A stretch of DNA of 64,000 nt, from contig NZ_LN907858.1 in NCBI RefSeq assembly GCF_001460635.1, forward strand, positions 310,001 through 374,000, given 5' to 3'. Below the pieces are notes generated by a model. It saw only the letters and a list, made by a program, of their open reading frames with translations. It did not search any database and was not told the DNA's origin. This document shows, piece after piece, positions 25,376 through 34,618 of this stretch (positions within the stretch are counted from its first letter, which is position 1; every line of letters begins with the position of its first letter). Both the position numbers and the translations under genes were made by a program. This DNA comes from Helicobacter typhlonius (lineage in GTDB: Bacteria > Campylobacterota > Campylobacteria > Campylobacterales > Helicobacteraceae).

Positions 25376-26263
25376 CTATTCTATATCACATTTATACAAT
25401 ACAGGACTAAATGCCTTATCGGCTATAATGACTTGCTCTCCTATGTGGAATTGTGCGCATTCGATTGGGTCATATATGATTTTATAAATTTCATCATTGC
25501 ATAGCACACTGATAACACACACTAGAGCTTCTTTGTGTATATGGATAATCTCGCCTTTGAGTTTGAGCTTCGCACTTAAGAGCTTGTGCGTAAAAATAGA
25601 ATCATTGCTGCCATCACGGGTAATATGTCCATTCTGTAATACAAATGTGCGCGAGGCGAGTGCGAAAATCTCACTCATACTATGGCTTACGAGTATAGTC
25701 GTAAGTCCAAAATGCTTGTGGAGAGCCTTTAGCGTATCTTGCAATATTCTCCTCATTGCATTATCAAGTGCTGAAAAAGGCTCATCAAGTAGCAATATTT
25801 GAGGGCGTGAGATGAGTGAGCGCGCGAGGGCTACGCGTTGAGATTGTCCGCCAGAGAGTTGGGAGATTTTGCTTTTTTTAAGGGGTGTTAAGTCCATACG
25901 CGCAATGAGTTCATCGGCAAAGATTCTATCTTTTTTGTCTTTGAGCGCGAAACAAATGTTATCATAGACATTGAGATGGGGGAAAAGCGCGTGGTGCTGA
26001 AATACAAAGCCGATACATCGCTTTTGTGGTGGCAAACAAATGCCATTTTGTGAATCTAGCCATACGCTTTCACCCACGCGGATATAGCCATTTTCGACAG
26101 ATTCTAATCCGCTTAAGATTCTTAAAATTGTCGTTTTCCCTGCGCCACTCTTACCAAAAAGTGCAACAAATTCACCAAATTGCAGCTGTTTATCCACTTC
26201 TAGCTTAAATGTACCCTCACTGCCAAGCAGGGTTTTGCTAAAACGCAAATGAATATCACTCAT
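25376..26263 (-). CDS. modC: Molybdate ABC transporter ATPase ModC
   Basis: 295-residue ATPase that powers molybdate (or tungstate) import. Walker A GKSGAGKTT (about residue 36), signature LSGGQSQRVALARS, Walker B ILLLDEPFSALD, switch His in VSHSMSEI, and a C-terminal region (about 230-295) resembling the TOBE domain. It overlaps modB by four bases (ATGA). Last gene of the mod operon. Confidence 0.92.
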   Translation of the reverse strand: MSDIHLRFSKTLLGSEGTFKLEVDKQLQFGEFVALFGKSGAGKTTILRILSGLESVENGYIRVGESVWLDSQNGICLPPQKRCIGFVFQHHALFPHLNVYDNICFALKDKKDRIFADELIARMDLTPLKKSKISQLSGGQSQRVALARSLISRPQILLLDEPFSALDNAMRRILQDTLKALHKHFGLTTILVSHSMSEIFALASRTFVLQNGHITRDGSNDSIFTHKLLSAKLKLKGEIIHIHKEALVCVISVLCNDEIYKIIYDPIECAQFHIGEQVIIADKAFSPVLYKCDIE

Positions 26264-26931
26264 TGCTTGCCCCTTGCTAGGCGTTTATTGATATAAAAAA
26301 TTGCCAAAAGCAATACGAAGCACACGCTAAAGAGCGTAAAGGCGTATTGGTGCGCTAATGTGTAGTTGAGCGATTCTACCTCATCATAGATAGCAATACT
26401 TGCCACGCGCGTTTGGTTTGGGATATTCCCACCTATCATCATTACCACGCCAAATTCCCCAATGGTGTGTGCGAAGCTCGTTACACAGCCCAACAAAAGG
26501 GCAGGTTTAATATTTGGCAAAAGCACGAAGCAGAGCGTATAAACGCGTCCTTTGCCAAGTGTGAAACTTGCTTCCTTGAGCGAGGAGGGGAGGCTCAAAA
26601 GCGCACTTTTTATGGGATTACACATAAAGGGTAGGGAGAAAATCACACTCGCTAAGATAAGCCCTTCAAAGCTAAATACAAGCTTTATGTCAAAGTATTT
26701 GAGCAAAAATGCCCCCAATATGTTCTGTGGGCTAAAAGTGATGAGGAGATAGAATCCTAACACGGAGGGCGGTAGCACGAGAGGCATCCACACGAGCACT
26801 TCGCATATGGGGCGCAGGGGATTTGTAGAATAGGCAAGAAAATTGCCGATGACTATGCCGAGTGGAAGTAAGATAAGCGTGGTGAGAAAGGCGATAAAGA
26901 AGGTAAGGCGCATTGTCTCTATAAAGTCCAT
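26260..26931 (-). CDS. modB: Molybdate ABC transporter permease ModB
   Basis: 223-residue permease with five to six membrane helices and the binding-protein-dependent transport loop (EASFTLGKGRVYTLCFVLLP, the EAA loop that contacts ModC). LGCVTSFAHTIGEFGVVMMIGG is typical of ModB/CysT permeases. Its ATG overlaps the stop of the preceding Mop-like gene by one base. Confidence 0.92.
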   Translation of the reverse strand: MDFIETMRLTFFIAFLTTLILLPLGIVIGNFLAYSTNPLRPICEVLVWMPLVLPPSVLGFYLLITFSPQNILGAFLLKYFDIKLVFSFEGLILASVIFSLPFMCNPIKSALLSLPSSLKEASFTLGKGRVYTLCFVLLPNIKPALLLGCVTSFAHTIGEFGVVMMIGGNIPNQTRVASIAIYDEVESLNYTLAHQYAFTLFSVCFVLLLAIFYINKRLARGKQ

Positions 26932-27434
26932 TATGCAATGCCTTCAAGTATGATATGTGAGCTTAAAACGCACCAAGTGTAAATATCCCCCTCCTTTATT
27001 AAGGGTGTTTGAATAGAGGGAATAAGCGCATAGATTGGTTTATCATCTGTGTTGTATCGCGCTGTTGTGTGGGAGTTGGTGGATTGTGAATCTAAAGTAT
27101 GCGGGGATTCTAAAGGCTTTGTAGAATCTTGCAAATGCGCGTTTTGAAAGGGCAGGGGCAGTAAGGCTATGCGCGTAAAAATAGAGTTTGCCTCATAGGT
27201 AATTACTTGTCCCTTAAATGCGTTGAAGCCCCATATCTGTGGCGTATTATCTGGCAGGAGAAACACATTATTTTCTTTGAATCTTAGCCATATCTCATCG
27301 CCCTTTGTATATTGTGGGCTATCTTTAGATTCTATTGTCAGTGCGTGGAATGTGCCAAAGACAGAATCCGCGCTTATTAGCGCACAATGAGAATCTAGCA
27401 CAATGTGGCTAATGTGAGTTTTAATACTATTCAT
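26931..27434 (-). CDS. Mop/TOBE-like protein of the mod operon
   Basis: 167 residues from the ATG at 27434, which overlaps the modA stop by eight bases; longer in-frame starts would run deep into modA. The N-terminal half (SIKTHISHIVLDSHCALISADSVFGTFHALTI) has the beta-strand pattern of TOBE/molybdopterin-binding domains, and a second such stretch may lie at the C-terminus (YALIPSIQTPLIKEGDIYTWCVLS), with a Ser/Thr/His linker between. C. jejuni also has an extra small gene between modA and modB. It may buffer or hand over molybdate; this is inference. Confidence 0.65.
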   Translation of the reverse strand: MNSIKTHISHIVLDSHCALISADSVFGTFHALTIESKDSPQYTKGDEIWLRFKENNVFLLPDNTPQIWGFNAFKGQVITYEANSIFTRIALLPLPFQNAHLQDSTKPLESPHTLDSQSTNSHTTARYNTDDKPIYALIPSIQTPLIKEGDIYTWCVLSSHIILEGIA

Positions 27435-28191
27435 CTGCTTTGTCGTAACCATATTCTTGGAATATTTTTTGAGCCTTTTTATCATTGAGTATGAAATCCG
27501 CAAAGTCCTTAGCAAGTGTAGAATCCGCACCATAGTTAGGGATAATGAGTGCCTGATTTATGGGCTTATATATGCTTTCATCAATGAGCGTGTAAGTAAG
27601 GGAGGGGCTTTTGTCCTTTATTACCATTGAAAGTGCGCTAAAGCCAATCTCGCTTGAGCCTTGTAGCACATAAGTTGTCGCCTGTCCTATGCTTTCGCCG
27701 ATTCTAAGTTTAGGAGAAAGTTTCTTATCAAGCTTTTGAGACTTGAGAAATTCCTGTGCGGCTTTGCCATAGGGGGCGACTTTGGGATTAGGAATCGCAA
27801 TATCACGCACCTGTGGGTGTGAAAGCACATTAATATCACTCGCATTAAAATTCTTATTGATACTAAAAAGCACGAGTTTGCCTTTAGCGTAGTTTTGTGG
27901 CGCGGTGGCGGCTAGTTTTGCCTCATAAAGTTTTTGTGGATAGCTTGTATCTGCAGCGATAAAAAGATGTGTGGGTGAGCCATTGTGAATCTGCGCATAT
28001 GCCTTGCCCGATGAGGCATAGCTAATTTGAATCTTATCTTTTTTATGCGTTTTTAAATACGCATTCTTAATATCTTCAAGCACATATTTGAGACTTGCTG
28101 CAGCAAGGACATTAATTTCTTCAGCCACCGCACCTACGCAGATAAAAGCACTTAGAATAGATATATTGAGAATTTTTTTAACAAATATCAT
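27427..28191 (-). CDS. modA: Molybdate-binding periplasmic protein ModA
   Basis: 254-residue binding protein with a Sec signal peptide (KKILNISILSAFICVGAVA, cleavage before EEIN). INVLAAASLKYVLEDI and the internal SSGKAYAQI are the anion-binding strands of ModA. I start at the ATG at 28191, five bases after GGAAGG; two upstream in-frame ATGs have no ribosome site. First gene of modA - Mop-like - modB - modC, preceded by a ModE-type palindrome. Confidence 0.93.
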   Translation of the reverse strand: MIFVKKILNISILSAFICVGAVAEEINVLAAASLKYVLEDIKNAYLKTHKKDKIQISYASSGKAYAQIHNGSPTHLFIAADTSYPQKLYEAKLAATAPQNYAKGKLVLFSINKNFNASDINVLSHPQVRDIAIPNPKVAPYGKAAQEFLKSQKLDKKLSPKLRIGESIGQATTYVLQGSSEIGFSALSMVIKDKSPSLTYTLIDESIYKPINQALIIPNYGADSTLAKDFADFILNDKKAQKIFQEYGYDKADE

Positions 28192-28221
28192 AACACCTTC
28201 CATAAGATTCAAGTAGCAAAA

Positions 28222-28242
28222 TTATATACTAACTTATATAAC
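28222..28242 (-). promoter_or_regulatory. ModE-type operator upstream of modA
   Basis: In modA sense the site reads GTTATATA-N6-TATATAA, an inverted repeat with a six-base spacer. This matches the core of the E. coli ModE operator as I recall it (TATATA-N6-TATATAAC type). It lies ~30 bases upstream of the chosen modA start, where a bound repressor would block transcription or initiation. A modE gene lies 0.7 kb upstream on the same strand. Confidence 0.72.
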
Positions 28243-28368
28243 CAAAGCCAATTATGCGCTTCTATATCTTTGTATCTCATCATTTGTAAGGCTATATGAT
28301 TTGTGTGCTAATGTGCTGTGCGGGATTCTAAAGCGGAAGTGTCAAATGTGGAATCTTGGGTTTAGATT

Positions 28369-28890
28369 CTAAAATTTTATCTGCAATTTTTTGGTTTGCT
28401 TTTGTGATTTAGGCGTGTAGAAACTGCCCTCCTTGTAGCCATTGAGTTTTGCAAAGATAAACCCCAAAACACTAGAATTGATTAAATCCCTGAGGGAAGT
28501 TTTTTCAAAATATGCAAGGCTTAAAGTGTCATCAAGTGCTGAAATTTCGCATAAAGCCTTTTCTTTTTCGTTGCGATTAAAAAGGCTGGAGTTTAGATAA
28601 GGTAAATAATTAAAATTTTCATCGTCTCTGTCTTTTTTTGGCTTAAGACTTCAAAGAAAAGTGTGTTTAAAGTGCTAAAGGTAGGAATTTTATGAAAATT
28701 TAAAAATTTCAAACGCTCATCGCCACCATTAAAATGCACTAAATTTGCTTCAATAAGCTGAAGAAAAAGCACACGATTAAGCCATAGAATCATCAATGAA
28801 AGTGTAGATTCAAAATTGCTTTTATGAGACTCATCTGGAAATTTGTTTTTTAAAATCTTTTGTATAGCATAAAAAATGAGTATAAAAATC
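28369..28890 (-). pseudogene. Internal relic of a type IIG restriction-modification gene
   Basis: Conceptual translation, with one frameshift, gives FYAIQKILKNKFPDESHKSNF, ILWLNRVLFLQLIEANLVHF, NYLPYLNSSLFNRNEKEKA and FAKLNGYKEGSFYTPKSQ: signature segments just before the methylase core in Eco57I-like type IIG enzymes of Helicobacter/Campylobacter. The frame breaks in an A7 run (plus-strand T7 near 28627-28633); eight A would restore it. Both ends are missing: an in-frame stop precedes the N-terminal part and the relic ends just before methylase motif I. It separates modE from modA. Confidence 0.75.
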
Positions 28891-28910
28891 TAAAGAGTGA
28901 AGCTAATGAG

Positions 28911-29300
28911 TTAAGGTTTTTTAAAATCTTTTAAAGCAGATTCTAAATGCGATAATTTTAAGAGAATCTCATCAAAATCTTGCGAATTATCCAAATAATC
29001 AAAAAAGATATTTTTTACTCGTTCTAATTCATTAAATGCTTGGAGTGCTTCAAAGCCAAGAGGAGTGAGCTTTGTGCCACCACCACCCTTGCCTCCATTA
29101 TTTGATTGCACAAGTGGAGAGGGGGAGAGCTTATTCATAATATCTACACTATCCCACGCTGCTTTATAGCTCATACGCATTTGTTTTGCCGCTTTTGATA
29201 TGGATCCAGATTCTGCTATGCGCGTGAGTAGCTCTGCGCGTCCTACCCCAATGTAGCTTTTATTATCTTTTTCAAACCAAAACCGCGCAAAAACATTCAT
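28911..29300 (-). CDS. modE: ModE-type winged-helix regulator without molybdate-binding domain
   Basis: 129-residue DNA-binding protein. The helix-turn-helix segment GSISKAAKQMRMSYKAAWDS and the wing with GGKGGGGTKLTPLG are the ModE N-terminal domain. E. coli ModE has ~262 residues including two C-terminal Mop/TOBE domains that sense molybdate; these are absent, as reported for C. jejuni ModE. It probably represses the mod operon through the palindrome at 28222-28242. How it senses metal is unknown; the Mop-like protein in the operon is one candidate partner (speculative). Confidence 0.88.
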   Translation of the reverse strand: MNVFARFWFEKDNKSYIGVGRAELLTRIAESGSISKAAKQMRMSYKAAWDSVDIMNKLSPSPLVQSNNGGKGGGGTKLTPLGFEALQAFNELERVKNIFFDYLDNSQDFDEILLKLSHLESALKDFKKP

Positions 29301-29309
29301 AATCTTTCC

Positions 29310-29966
29310 TTAATAGAGTATCACATAGGTGCGTAATGAGCCGTGCACACCAAAGACGGTTTGAAGCTCAATATCCGCAGTGCGCGAAGGTCCAGCGATA
29401 AAAATCATATTAGTCGGCAGGATATTATTTTCGCTTTGAGCTTTGAGCGCACACACGCCGTCATAGAAGTTTTCCACAATGTTTGATTTTTTTAGCAAAA
29501 CAACGCAGGTGCGCGTGATGAGTGATGAGAGACGAGGGGCATTTTTGTGTGAAGCAATGCCGATAATGCCGAGATTTGCCACGCCACAATTTGCGTGAAT
29601 GATAGAAGTATCAATGTTAAAAAGCTCCTCTCTTGTCTCATCAACACTTTTTTCATAAGGAATAAGGCTCATAGAATCTGACATATCCTTATGTAATGCT
29701 TGTATATCAATCTCATCTTCAATATCAAGATTATAGAGAATCTTAAGTGCTTTTGCTTCTACAAGAACTTTATGTATATCTTGTATTAGAGTATTTGGAC
29801 TAGATTCTACCACAATGGCTTTATTTGCATTTTGTAAGTTGATATATTCTTGCACTTTATCAGAATTTGTGCTTTTCATCGGATTAGCATAATGCGAGGA
29901 TTCTGTATGAAGCGGATTAGCCTGAAGTGAGGCTTTGATATTGTCTAAAATAGCTTGCTTACTCAT
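29310..29966 (-). CDS. lutC: LutC, lactate utilisation protein
   Basis: 218-residue LUD-domain protein, third subunit of the LutABC complex that oxidises L-lactate to pyruvate in many bacteria lacking a flavin lactate dehydrogenase. HANCGVANLGIIGIASHKN and FIAGPSRTADIELQTVFGVHG are the conserved LUD segments. It starts eight bases inside the end of lutB, so expression is coupled. Confidence 0.9.
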   Translation of the reverse strand: MSKQAILDNIKASLQANPLHTESSHYANPMKSTNSDKVQEYINLQNANKAIVVESSPNTLIQDIHKVLVEAKALKILYNLDIEDEIDIQALHKDMSDSMSLIPYEKSVDETREELFNIDTSIIHANCGVANLGIIGIASHKNAPRLSSLITRTCVVLLKKSNIVENFYDGVCALKAQSENNILPTNMIFIAGPSRTADIELQTVFGVHGSLRTYVILY

Positions 29967-31398
29967 AAATTACTCCTTTCATATTTGAAACTTTTTTGTG
30001 GAGGTTGCCATTTAAAGTAGGGAAAGTGCGATAAGCCACCCAATTTTTAAGCCCGGGTATAAATCCACTAAAAAGCTTTACTAGAGGCATAAGTAGAGGC
30101 TTGTTTGGCAAATTCAATAATTCACGCCAAGCATCACCATTAGTTGCAGCATTAGCAAATTGTTTCATTGCGTATTCTTCATTTTTGTCGCGTGATGAGC
30201 CGTCATTGCTTTTAAGATTCTTGCGCCCTTGCCCTACTTTTTCACTGCGTAAATCGCGTATAAGCTCGGCTAATGGAATCTTTACAGGACATACCTCGCT
30301 ACATCGCCCACAAAGTGAGCATAAACTCACCATATGCCCGAATTTTTGCATACCAAAGAGTTGAGGTGAAATCACCTCGCCAATGGGTCCGGGATAGGTG
30401 CTAAGATATGCGTGTCCGCCGATTTTGTCATATACCGGGCAGTGATTGAGGCAAGTCCCGCAGCGGATACACGAGAGTGAGCGATAGAAATGTGAATCCT
30501 TAAGCATATTCGAGCGGTTATTATCAAGCATAATAATATGCACTTCTTTGGGACCATCTAGCTCACCATTTTTGCGTGGAGAAGTAATAATGTTATTGTA
30601 ACAAGTAATGGGTGCGCCCGTGGCTGAAGGCACAAGCAGCGCGTCTAAAATACTTGCATCTTCAAAGCTTTCAACAACCTTTTCAATCCCACAAATAGCG
30701 ATGTGAATATCACTCGCTGTGGTGCTCATACGCCCATTGCCTTCATTTTCAATAAGCCAAATCGCGCCTTCATTTGCAATGGCAAAATTAACGCCGCTTA
30801 GTCCCATTTTAAACTCTTTAAACTCCTTGCGTAAATGCACACGAGCAATTTCGTTGAGTTTTTCTGGTTCAGATTCTAAGTTTGCACCAAGTTTTTGTTG
30901 GAATATTTCGCCGATTTGATAGCGGTTTTTATGAATAGCTGGGGCGACAATATGCACAGGTGGCTCATCAATAAGTTGAATGATAAGCTCACCCAAATCT
31001 GTTTCAATGGGATTAATACCTTTTTGCTTTAAAAAAGCATTAAGATGCGTCTCCTCGCTCGCCATAGATTTGCCTTTGAGAATCTTAGTGATATTTTTCT
31101 CTCTCATAAGATTATAAATAATCTCATTTGTTTCTTTGCTATCACGTGCCCAATGCACAATGAATCCATTTTTTGTAGCATTTTGTTCAAAACGTTCAAG
31201 GAGAGTATCAAGTTGAGAGAGAGTTTTTTGTTTAACCGCTCTTCCTTGCTCACGCAAAGCCTCCCAATCTGTGTAGCGAGAAGCGATAAGATTCTTACGA
31301 TTCCCTTTAAGGGTGTCCATTACACTCTTAAGGTTAGTGCGGAGTTGTTTGTCATTGAGTTTGGTATGGACGATATTGGTATGTTCTTGATGGCTCAT
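29959..31398 (-). CDS. lutB: LutB, iron-sulfur lactate utilisation protein
   Basis: 479 residues: an N-terminal LUD domain (about 60-290, with TTASDIHIAICGIEKVV) followed by a ferredoxin-like domain with CIRCGTCLNHCP and CSLCGRCSEVCP (two 4Fe-4S sites, about 310-380) and a C-terminal LutB tail. It passes electrons from lactate oxidation towards the quinone pool together with LutA. Good Shine-Dalgarno GGAGC before the ATG; two bases separate it from lutA. Confidence 0.93.
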   Translation of the reverse strand: MSHQEHTNIVHTKLNDKQLRTNLKSVMDTLKGNRKNLIASRYTDWEALREQGRAVKQKTLSQLDTLLERFEQNATKNGFIVHWARDSKETNEIIYNLMREKNITKILKGKSMASEETHLNAFLKQKGINPIETDLGELIIQLIDEPPVHIVAPAIHKNRYQIGEIFQQKLGANLESEPEKLNEIARVHLRKEFKEFKMGLSGVNFAIANEGAIWLIENEGNGRMSTTASDIHIAICGIEKVVESFEDASILDALLVPSATGAPITCYNNIITSPRKNGELDGPKEVHIIMLDNNRSNMLKDSHFYRSLSCIRCGTCLNHCPVYDKIGGHAYLSTYPGPIGEVISPQLFGMQKFGHMVSLCSLCGRCSEVCPVKIPLAELIRDLRSEKVGQGRKNLKSNDGSSRDKNEEYAMKQFANAATNGDAWRELLNLPNKPLLMPLVKLFSGFIPGLKNWVAYRTFPTLNGNLHKKVSNMKGVIYE

Positions 31399-31400
31399 AA

Positions 31401-32132
31401 TTATGCTCCTAATCCGATTCTTTGGGCTAAGAAATCATAGAGATGAATGGGTTTGACAGCGATTTTTTGCTTTTGCATTGCCCCGCTGATATTAAGTAAG
31501 CACCCTGCATCTGCTGAAATTACATATTCTACATTTCTTGAAAGAATATCCTCAATTTTCTGGCTCACCATTGCATTTGATACTTCCGGCTCTTTAATGC
31601 TAAAAGTCCCACCAAAGCCGCAGCATTCTTCTTCTCGTTCTAGTTCAATAAGCTCAACATTTTGCAATGAAGTAATGAGAGCCTTTGCGCTATCAACAAC
31701 TTTAGAGGTGCGTAAAGCGTGGCAATTACTATGCCAAGTAACTTTGGTAGGCGCACCTTTATCTTCATATCGGACATTGAGTATCTTATGTAGGTATTCG
31801 CCTAAATCATATACACGTGAGCAAAATTGTTTTACCTTCTCAAGTTCGCTTCTTCCCTCAAAAAGTGCTAAATAATCCTCTCTCATCATACCTGCACAAG
31901 AGCCTGAAGGCACAATAATTGGTTCTTCTCCCTCAAAAAGTGCTATATTATGGAGAGCAACTTTGCGGCTTTCCTCATAATAGCCCGAATTATAGCTTGG
32001 TTGTGCACAACAAGTTTGGTCTTTTTTAAAAATGACTTCACACCCCTCTTTTTGTAATAATCTGATTGCATTTACGCAAGTATCAGCATATGCTAAACTT
32101 CCTAGACAAGTTGAGAAAAAAAATACTCGCAT
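31401..32132 (-). CDS. lutA: LutA, CCG-domain lactate utilisation protein
   Basis: 243 residues with two cysteine-rich CCG domains: CCAQPSYNSGY near residue 41 and EECCGFGGTF near 167, the ligands of Fe-S clusters in LutA/GlcF/HdrB-type proteins. First gene of lutABC and divergent from the lactate permease gene, so uptake and oxidation are likely co-regulated from the 293-base region between them. Confidence 0.93.
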   Translation of the reverse strand: MRVFFFSTCLGSLAYADTCVNAIRLLQKEGCEVIFKKDQTCCAQPSYNSGYYEESRKVALHNIALFEGEEPIIVPSGSCAGMMREDYLALFEGRSELEKVKQFCSRVYDLGEYLHKILNVRYEDKGAPTKVTWHSNCHALRTSKVVDSAKALITSLQNVELIELEREEECCGFGGTFSIKEPEVSNAMVSQKIEDILSRNVEYVISADAGCLLNISGAMQKQKIAVKPIHLYDFLAQRIGLGA

Positions 32133-32227
32133 ATTAACTCCTTCCTAAATTTCATAAAACAATTATGATATAAATAAGGAGCTTTAAAAATACAAAAGGT
32201 AAAAGTTTAGTTATTTTTCTTTTTATA

Positions 32228-32287
32228 AATGTGTAAAATTTTCTCAATTATATGTCAAATGGATTTAATGTGAAAATTTTACACATT
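32228..32287. promoter_or_regulatory. Paired operator-like inverted repeats between lutA and lctP
   Basis: AATGTGTAAAATTTTC (32228-32243) recurs as its exact complement at 32272-32287, a perfect 16-bp inverted repeat with 28 bases between. The right copy is itself a palindrome (AATGTG-N9-CACATT). Centre-to-centre spacing is about 44 bases, near four helical turns, so two dimers could sit on the same face of the DNA. The position, between divergent lactate oxidation and uptake genes, suggests shared control by an unidentified regulator. Confidence 0.6.
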
Positions 32288-32425
32288 GGCATATAAAATA
32301 CATACTCATTCATCTATTTCATAAGGTTAAGTTTTTTTTGATATTTTAAAATCAATAGCAAAATGGCAGTTGCAGTTGTTATTTTGAAAAGATTCTAACC
32401 ATAAAGATTAAAGGAGATTCTAAAA

Positions 32426-34201
32426 ATGGGTGCTTGGGAACAGATTTATGATCCACTTAACAATATGTGGTTAAGTGCAGCAGTAGCTTTTATACCTATT
32501 GCGTGTTTTTTATTATGTTTGCTTGTTTTAAAGCTTAAGGGATATATAGCGGGCTTTATCACAGTGATTGTAGCGACTTTGGTGGCATTTTATGCTTACA
32601 AAATGCCTTTTTCACTCATAGGTGCTTCTTTTGTGCAAGGATTTGCACAAGGAATGTGGCCTATTGCTTGGATTATTATTGCAGCAATCTTTCTCTATAA
32701 GCTTTCGGTGAAATCTGGCTCTTTTGAAGTAATTAAACAAAGTGTAATGACTATCACGCCTGATCATAGAATCCAAGTGATTTTGATTGGATTTTGTTTT
32801 GGTTCATTTTTGGAGGGAGCCATTGGCTTTGGCGGACCTGTTGCGATTACAGCAGCACTCCTTGTGGGCTTGGGGCTTCGTCCATTATATGCAGCAGGAC
32901 TTTGTTTGATTGCAAATACTGCTCCTGTGGCTTTTGGAGCAGTTGGGATTCCAATTATTGCAATGAGTAATCTTGTAGGTGTAGAGCAATATTCTGTTGC
33001 GGCAATGGTTGGGCGTATGCTTGTGCCTTTGAGTTTAACAATCCCTTTCTTTATTGTATTTTTAATGGACGGAATCAAAGGTGTGAGAGAAACTTTCCCG
33101 GCAATTTTGGTAGCAGCAGTGAGCTTTACAGCTACTCAATTTATTAGCTCAAACTATCTTGGCGCAGAGCTTCCTGATATAGTTTCTGCTGTGGTATCTT
33201 TAGTTTGTACCACAGCTTTTTTGAAGTTTTGGTCTCCCACAAATATATTTAGGCTTGATGATTTAAAAGATTTTTCAAACCACGAAAAACTTGAATTTGT
33301 TAAAGTCTTTAAAGCGTGGCTTCCGTTTATTTTGCTCATTATTTGTGTAATTATTTGGACTCAGCCTTGGTTTAAAGCAATATTTGAAGCAAAGAAAATT
33401 TTATTTGAGAATCCAGATTTATTGATAAATGGAGCTATTGCTTTACCTAAAGAGAGTTTCTTTTTTAGCATAAAGCCTATAATTGATGATGCGGGAGCAA
33501 CGATAGGTTATTATCAAATTGGAGCCTTAAACTATACCCAAGTGAGTATGGCTTTCAATCCTCTTACAAGTGTCATAACTGACCCTAGCGGCAATCCTAT
33601 AAAAATTGATTTGCCCATTAATCTTATTGCGCTTCAAGCAGGCACAGCGATTTTAGTAGCCGCTTTTTTAACCATCGCTTTTTTGAGAATAAAATCAAGT
33701 GTGGCTGAAGAAGCACTTGGAGATACCTTAAAAGAAATGGCGATTCCTTGTATCACAATTGGGCTTGTTGTTGCCTTTGCTTTTATCTCAAAAAATAGTG
33801 GTATGAGTGCAACTTTGGGTATTGCTTTTGCAAAAACAGGCGATTTATTTGCTTTCTTTAGTCCAGTTATTGGGTGGCTTGGCGTGTTTATCACAGGAAG
33901 CGATACAAGCTCAAATCTACTCTTTGGTCCGCTTCAACAAGTTACTGCACAAGAGCTTGGTATTAAAGAAACATTATTCCTTGCAGCAAATTCTGTAGGT
34001 GGTGTTGTAGGTAAAATGATTTCTCCACAAAGTATTGCGATTGCTTGTGCAGCGGTTGGGTTAGTTGGTAAAGAATCAGATTTATTTAAATTTACTTTAA
34101 AATATTCTCTTGCATTTATCATTCTTATTGGTATTTGGACAGCTATTATTGCTATGTTCTTATCGAGCATCATACCTGATGCGGTAGCACTTCCTAAATA
34201 A
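32426..34201 (+). CDS. lctP: L-lactate permease LctP
   Basis: 591-residue inner-membrane lactate/proton symporter with about 13-14 hydrophobic helices and the conserved GSFLEGAIGFGGPVAITAALL and FITGSDTSSNLLFG segments. AAGGAG precedes the ATG. It is divergent from lutABC. Bases 33966-34158 are repeated perfectly, in inverse orientation, in a relic at 40108-40300, evidence of an earlier second copy; H. pylori carries two lctP genes in tandem (from memory). Confidence 0.95.
   Translation: MGAWEQIYDPLNNMWLSAAVAFIPIACFLLCLLVLKLKGYIAGFITVIVATLVAFYAYKMPFSLIGASFVQGFAQGMWPIAWIIIAAIFLYKLSVKSGSFEVIKQSVMTITPDHRIQVILIGFCFGSFLEGAIGFGGPVAITAALLVGLGLRPLYAAGLCLIANTAPVAFGAVGIPIIAMSNLVGVEQYSVAAMVGRMLVPLSLTIPFFIVFLMDGIKGVRETFPAILVAAVSFTATQFISSNYLGAELPDIVSAVVSLVCTTAFLKFWSPTNIFRLDDLKDFSNHEKLEFVKVFKAWLPFILLIICVIIWTQPWFKAIFEAKKILFENPDLLINGAIALPKESFFFSIKPIIDDAGATIGYYQIGALNYTQVSMAFNPLTSVITDPSGNPIKIDLPINLIALQAGTAILVAAFLTIAFLRIKSSVAEEALGDTLKEMAIPCITIGLVVAFAFISKNSGMSATLGIAFAKTGDLFAFFSPVIGWLGVFITGSDTSSNLLFGPLQQVTAQELGIKETLFLAANSVGGVVGKMISPQSIAIACAAVGLVGKESDLFKFTLKYSLAFIILIGIWTAIIAMFLSSIIPDAVALPK
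33966..34158 (+). repeat. 193-bp inverted repeat, copy in lctP
   Basis: By eye this stretch is identical, base for base, to the reverse complement of 40108-40300. It encodes lctP codons from about [10 protein letters not shown] to WTAIIAM. Confidence 0.88.
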
Positions 34202-34218
34202 TTCTTATTTAGGTTTAT

Positions 34219-34246
34219 CCTTTTACCCTTTCGCAGGGGTAAAAGG
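34219..34246 (+). terminator. lctP terminator hairpin
   Basis: CCTTTTACCC pairs perfectly with GGGTAAAAGG (10 bp, eight-base loop) 17 bases after the lctP stop, followed by GCTATTTC. The T tail is weak. Confidence 0.7.
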
Positions 34247-34378
34247 GCTATTTCAAACAAAACTCAACAGATTCTTCGTATAAGATTCCATAGAATCCAC
34301 CACGGATCTACAAAGCGCAAAAAGATTCAAATTTATATTTTGACTATGTCTCATTGATATTTTAACCTTATACAAAAG

Positions 34379-34618
34379 CACCCCAAGCTTTACAAGCGAT
34401 TGCAAAGGGCGCAAAATACCAAATATATGAATGATGATTTAATGCACACTTTGCTTGATATTGCAGGTATTAGTTTGAATGGCTATGAGGAGGCGCGTAG
34501 TATCCTTAGTGAAGATAGCACCTTGCTTAAATCCCGTGCGCGTATGGTGGGAAATAGAGAGAGCGCAAAGGATTATGATAAGGAGTTAAGATTACAGGAA
34601 ATTATCAGTAAAGAATAA
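34379..34618 (+). pseudogene. C-terminal relic of an EptA-like phosphoethanolamine transferase
   Basis: About 80 codons (HPKLYKRLQRAQ, KYMNDDLMHTLLDIAGI, YEEARSILSED, RMVG...YDKELRLQE) align closely to the last ~80 residues of the intact transferase at 11578-13464. The catalytic domain and membrane part are missing and no start suits a stand-alone protein. It marks loss of a second eptA copy. The ~140 bases before it and after it hold no recognisable gene. Confidence 0.82.
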
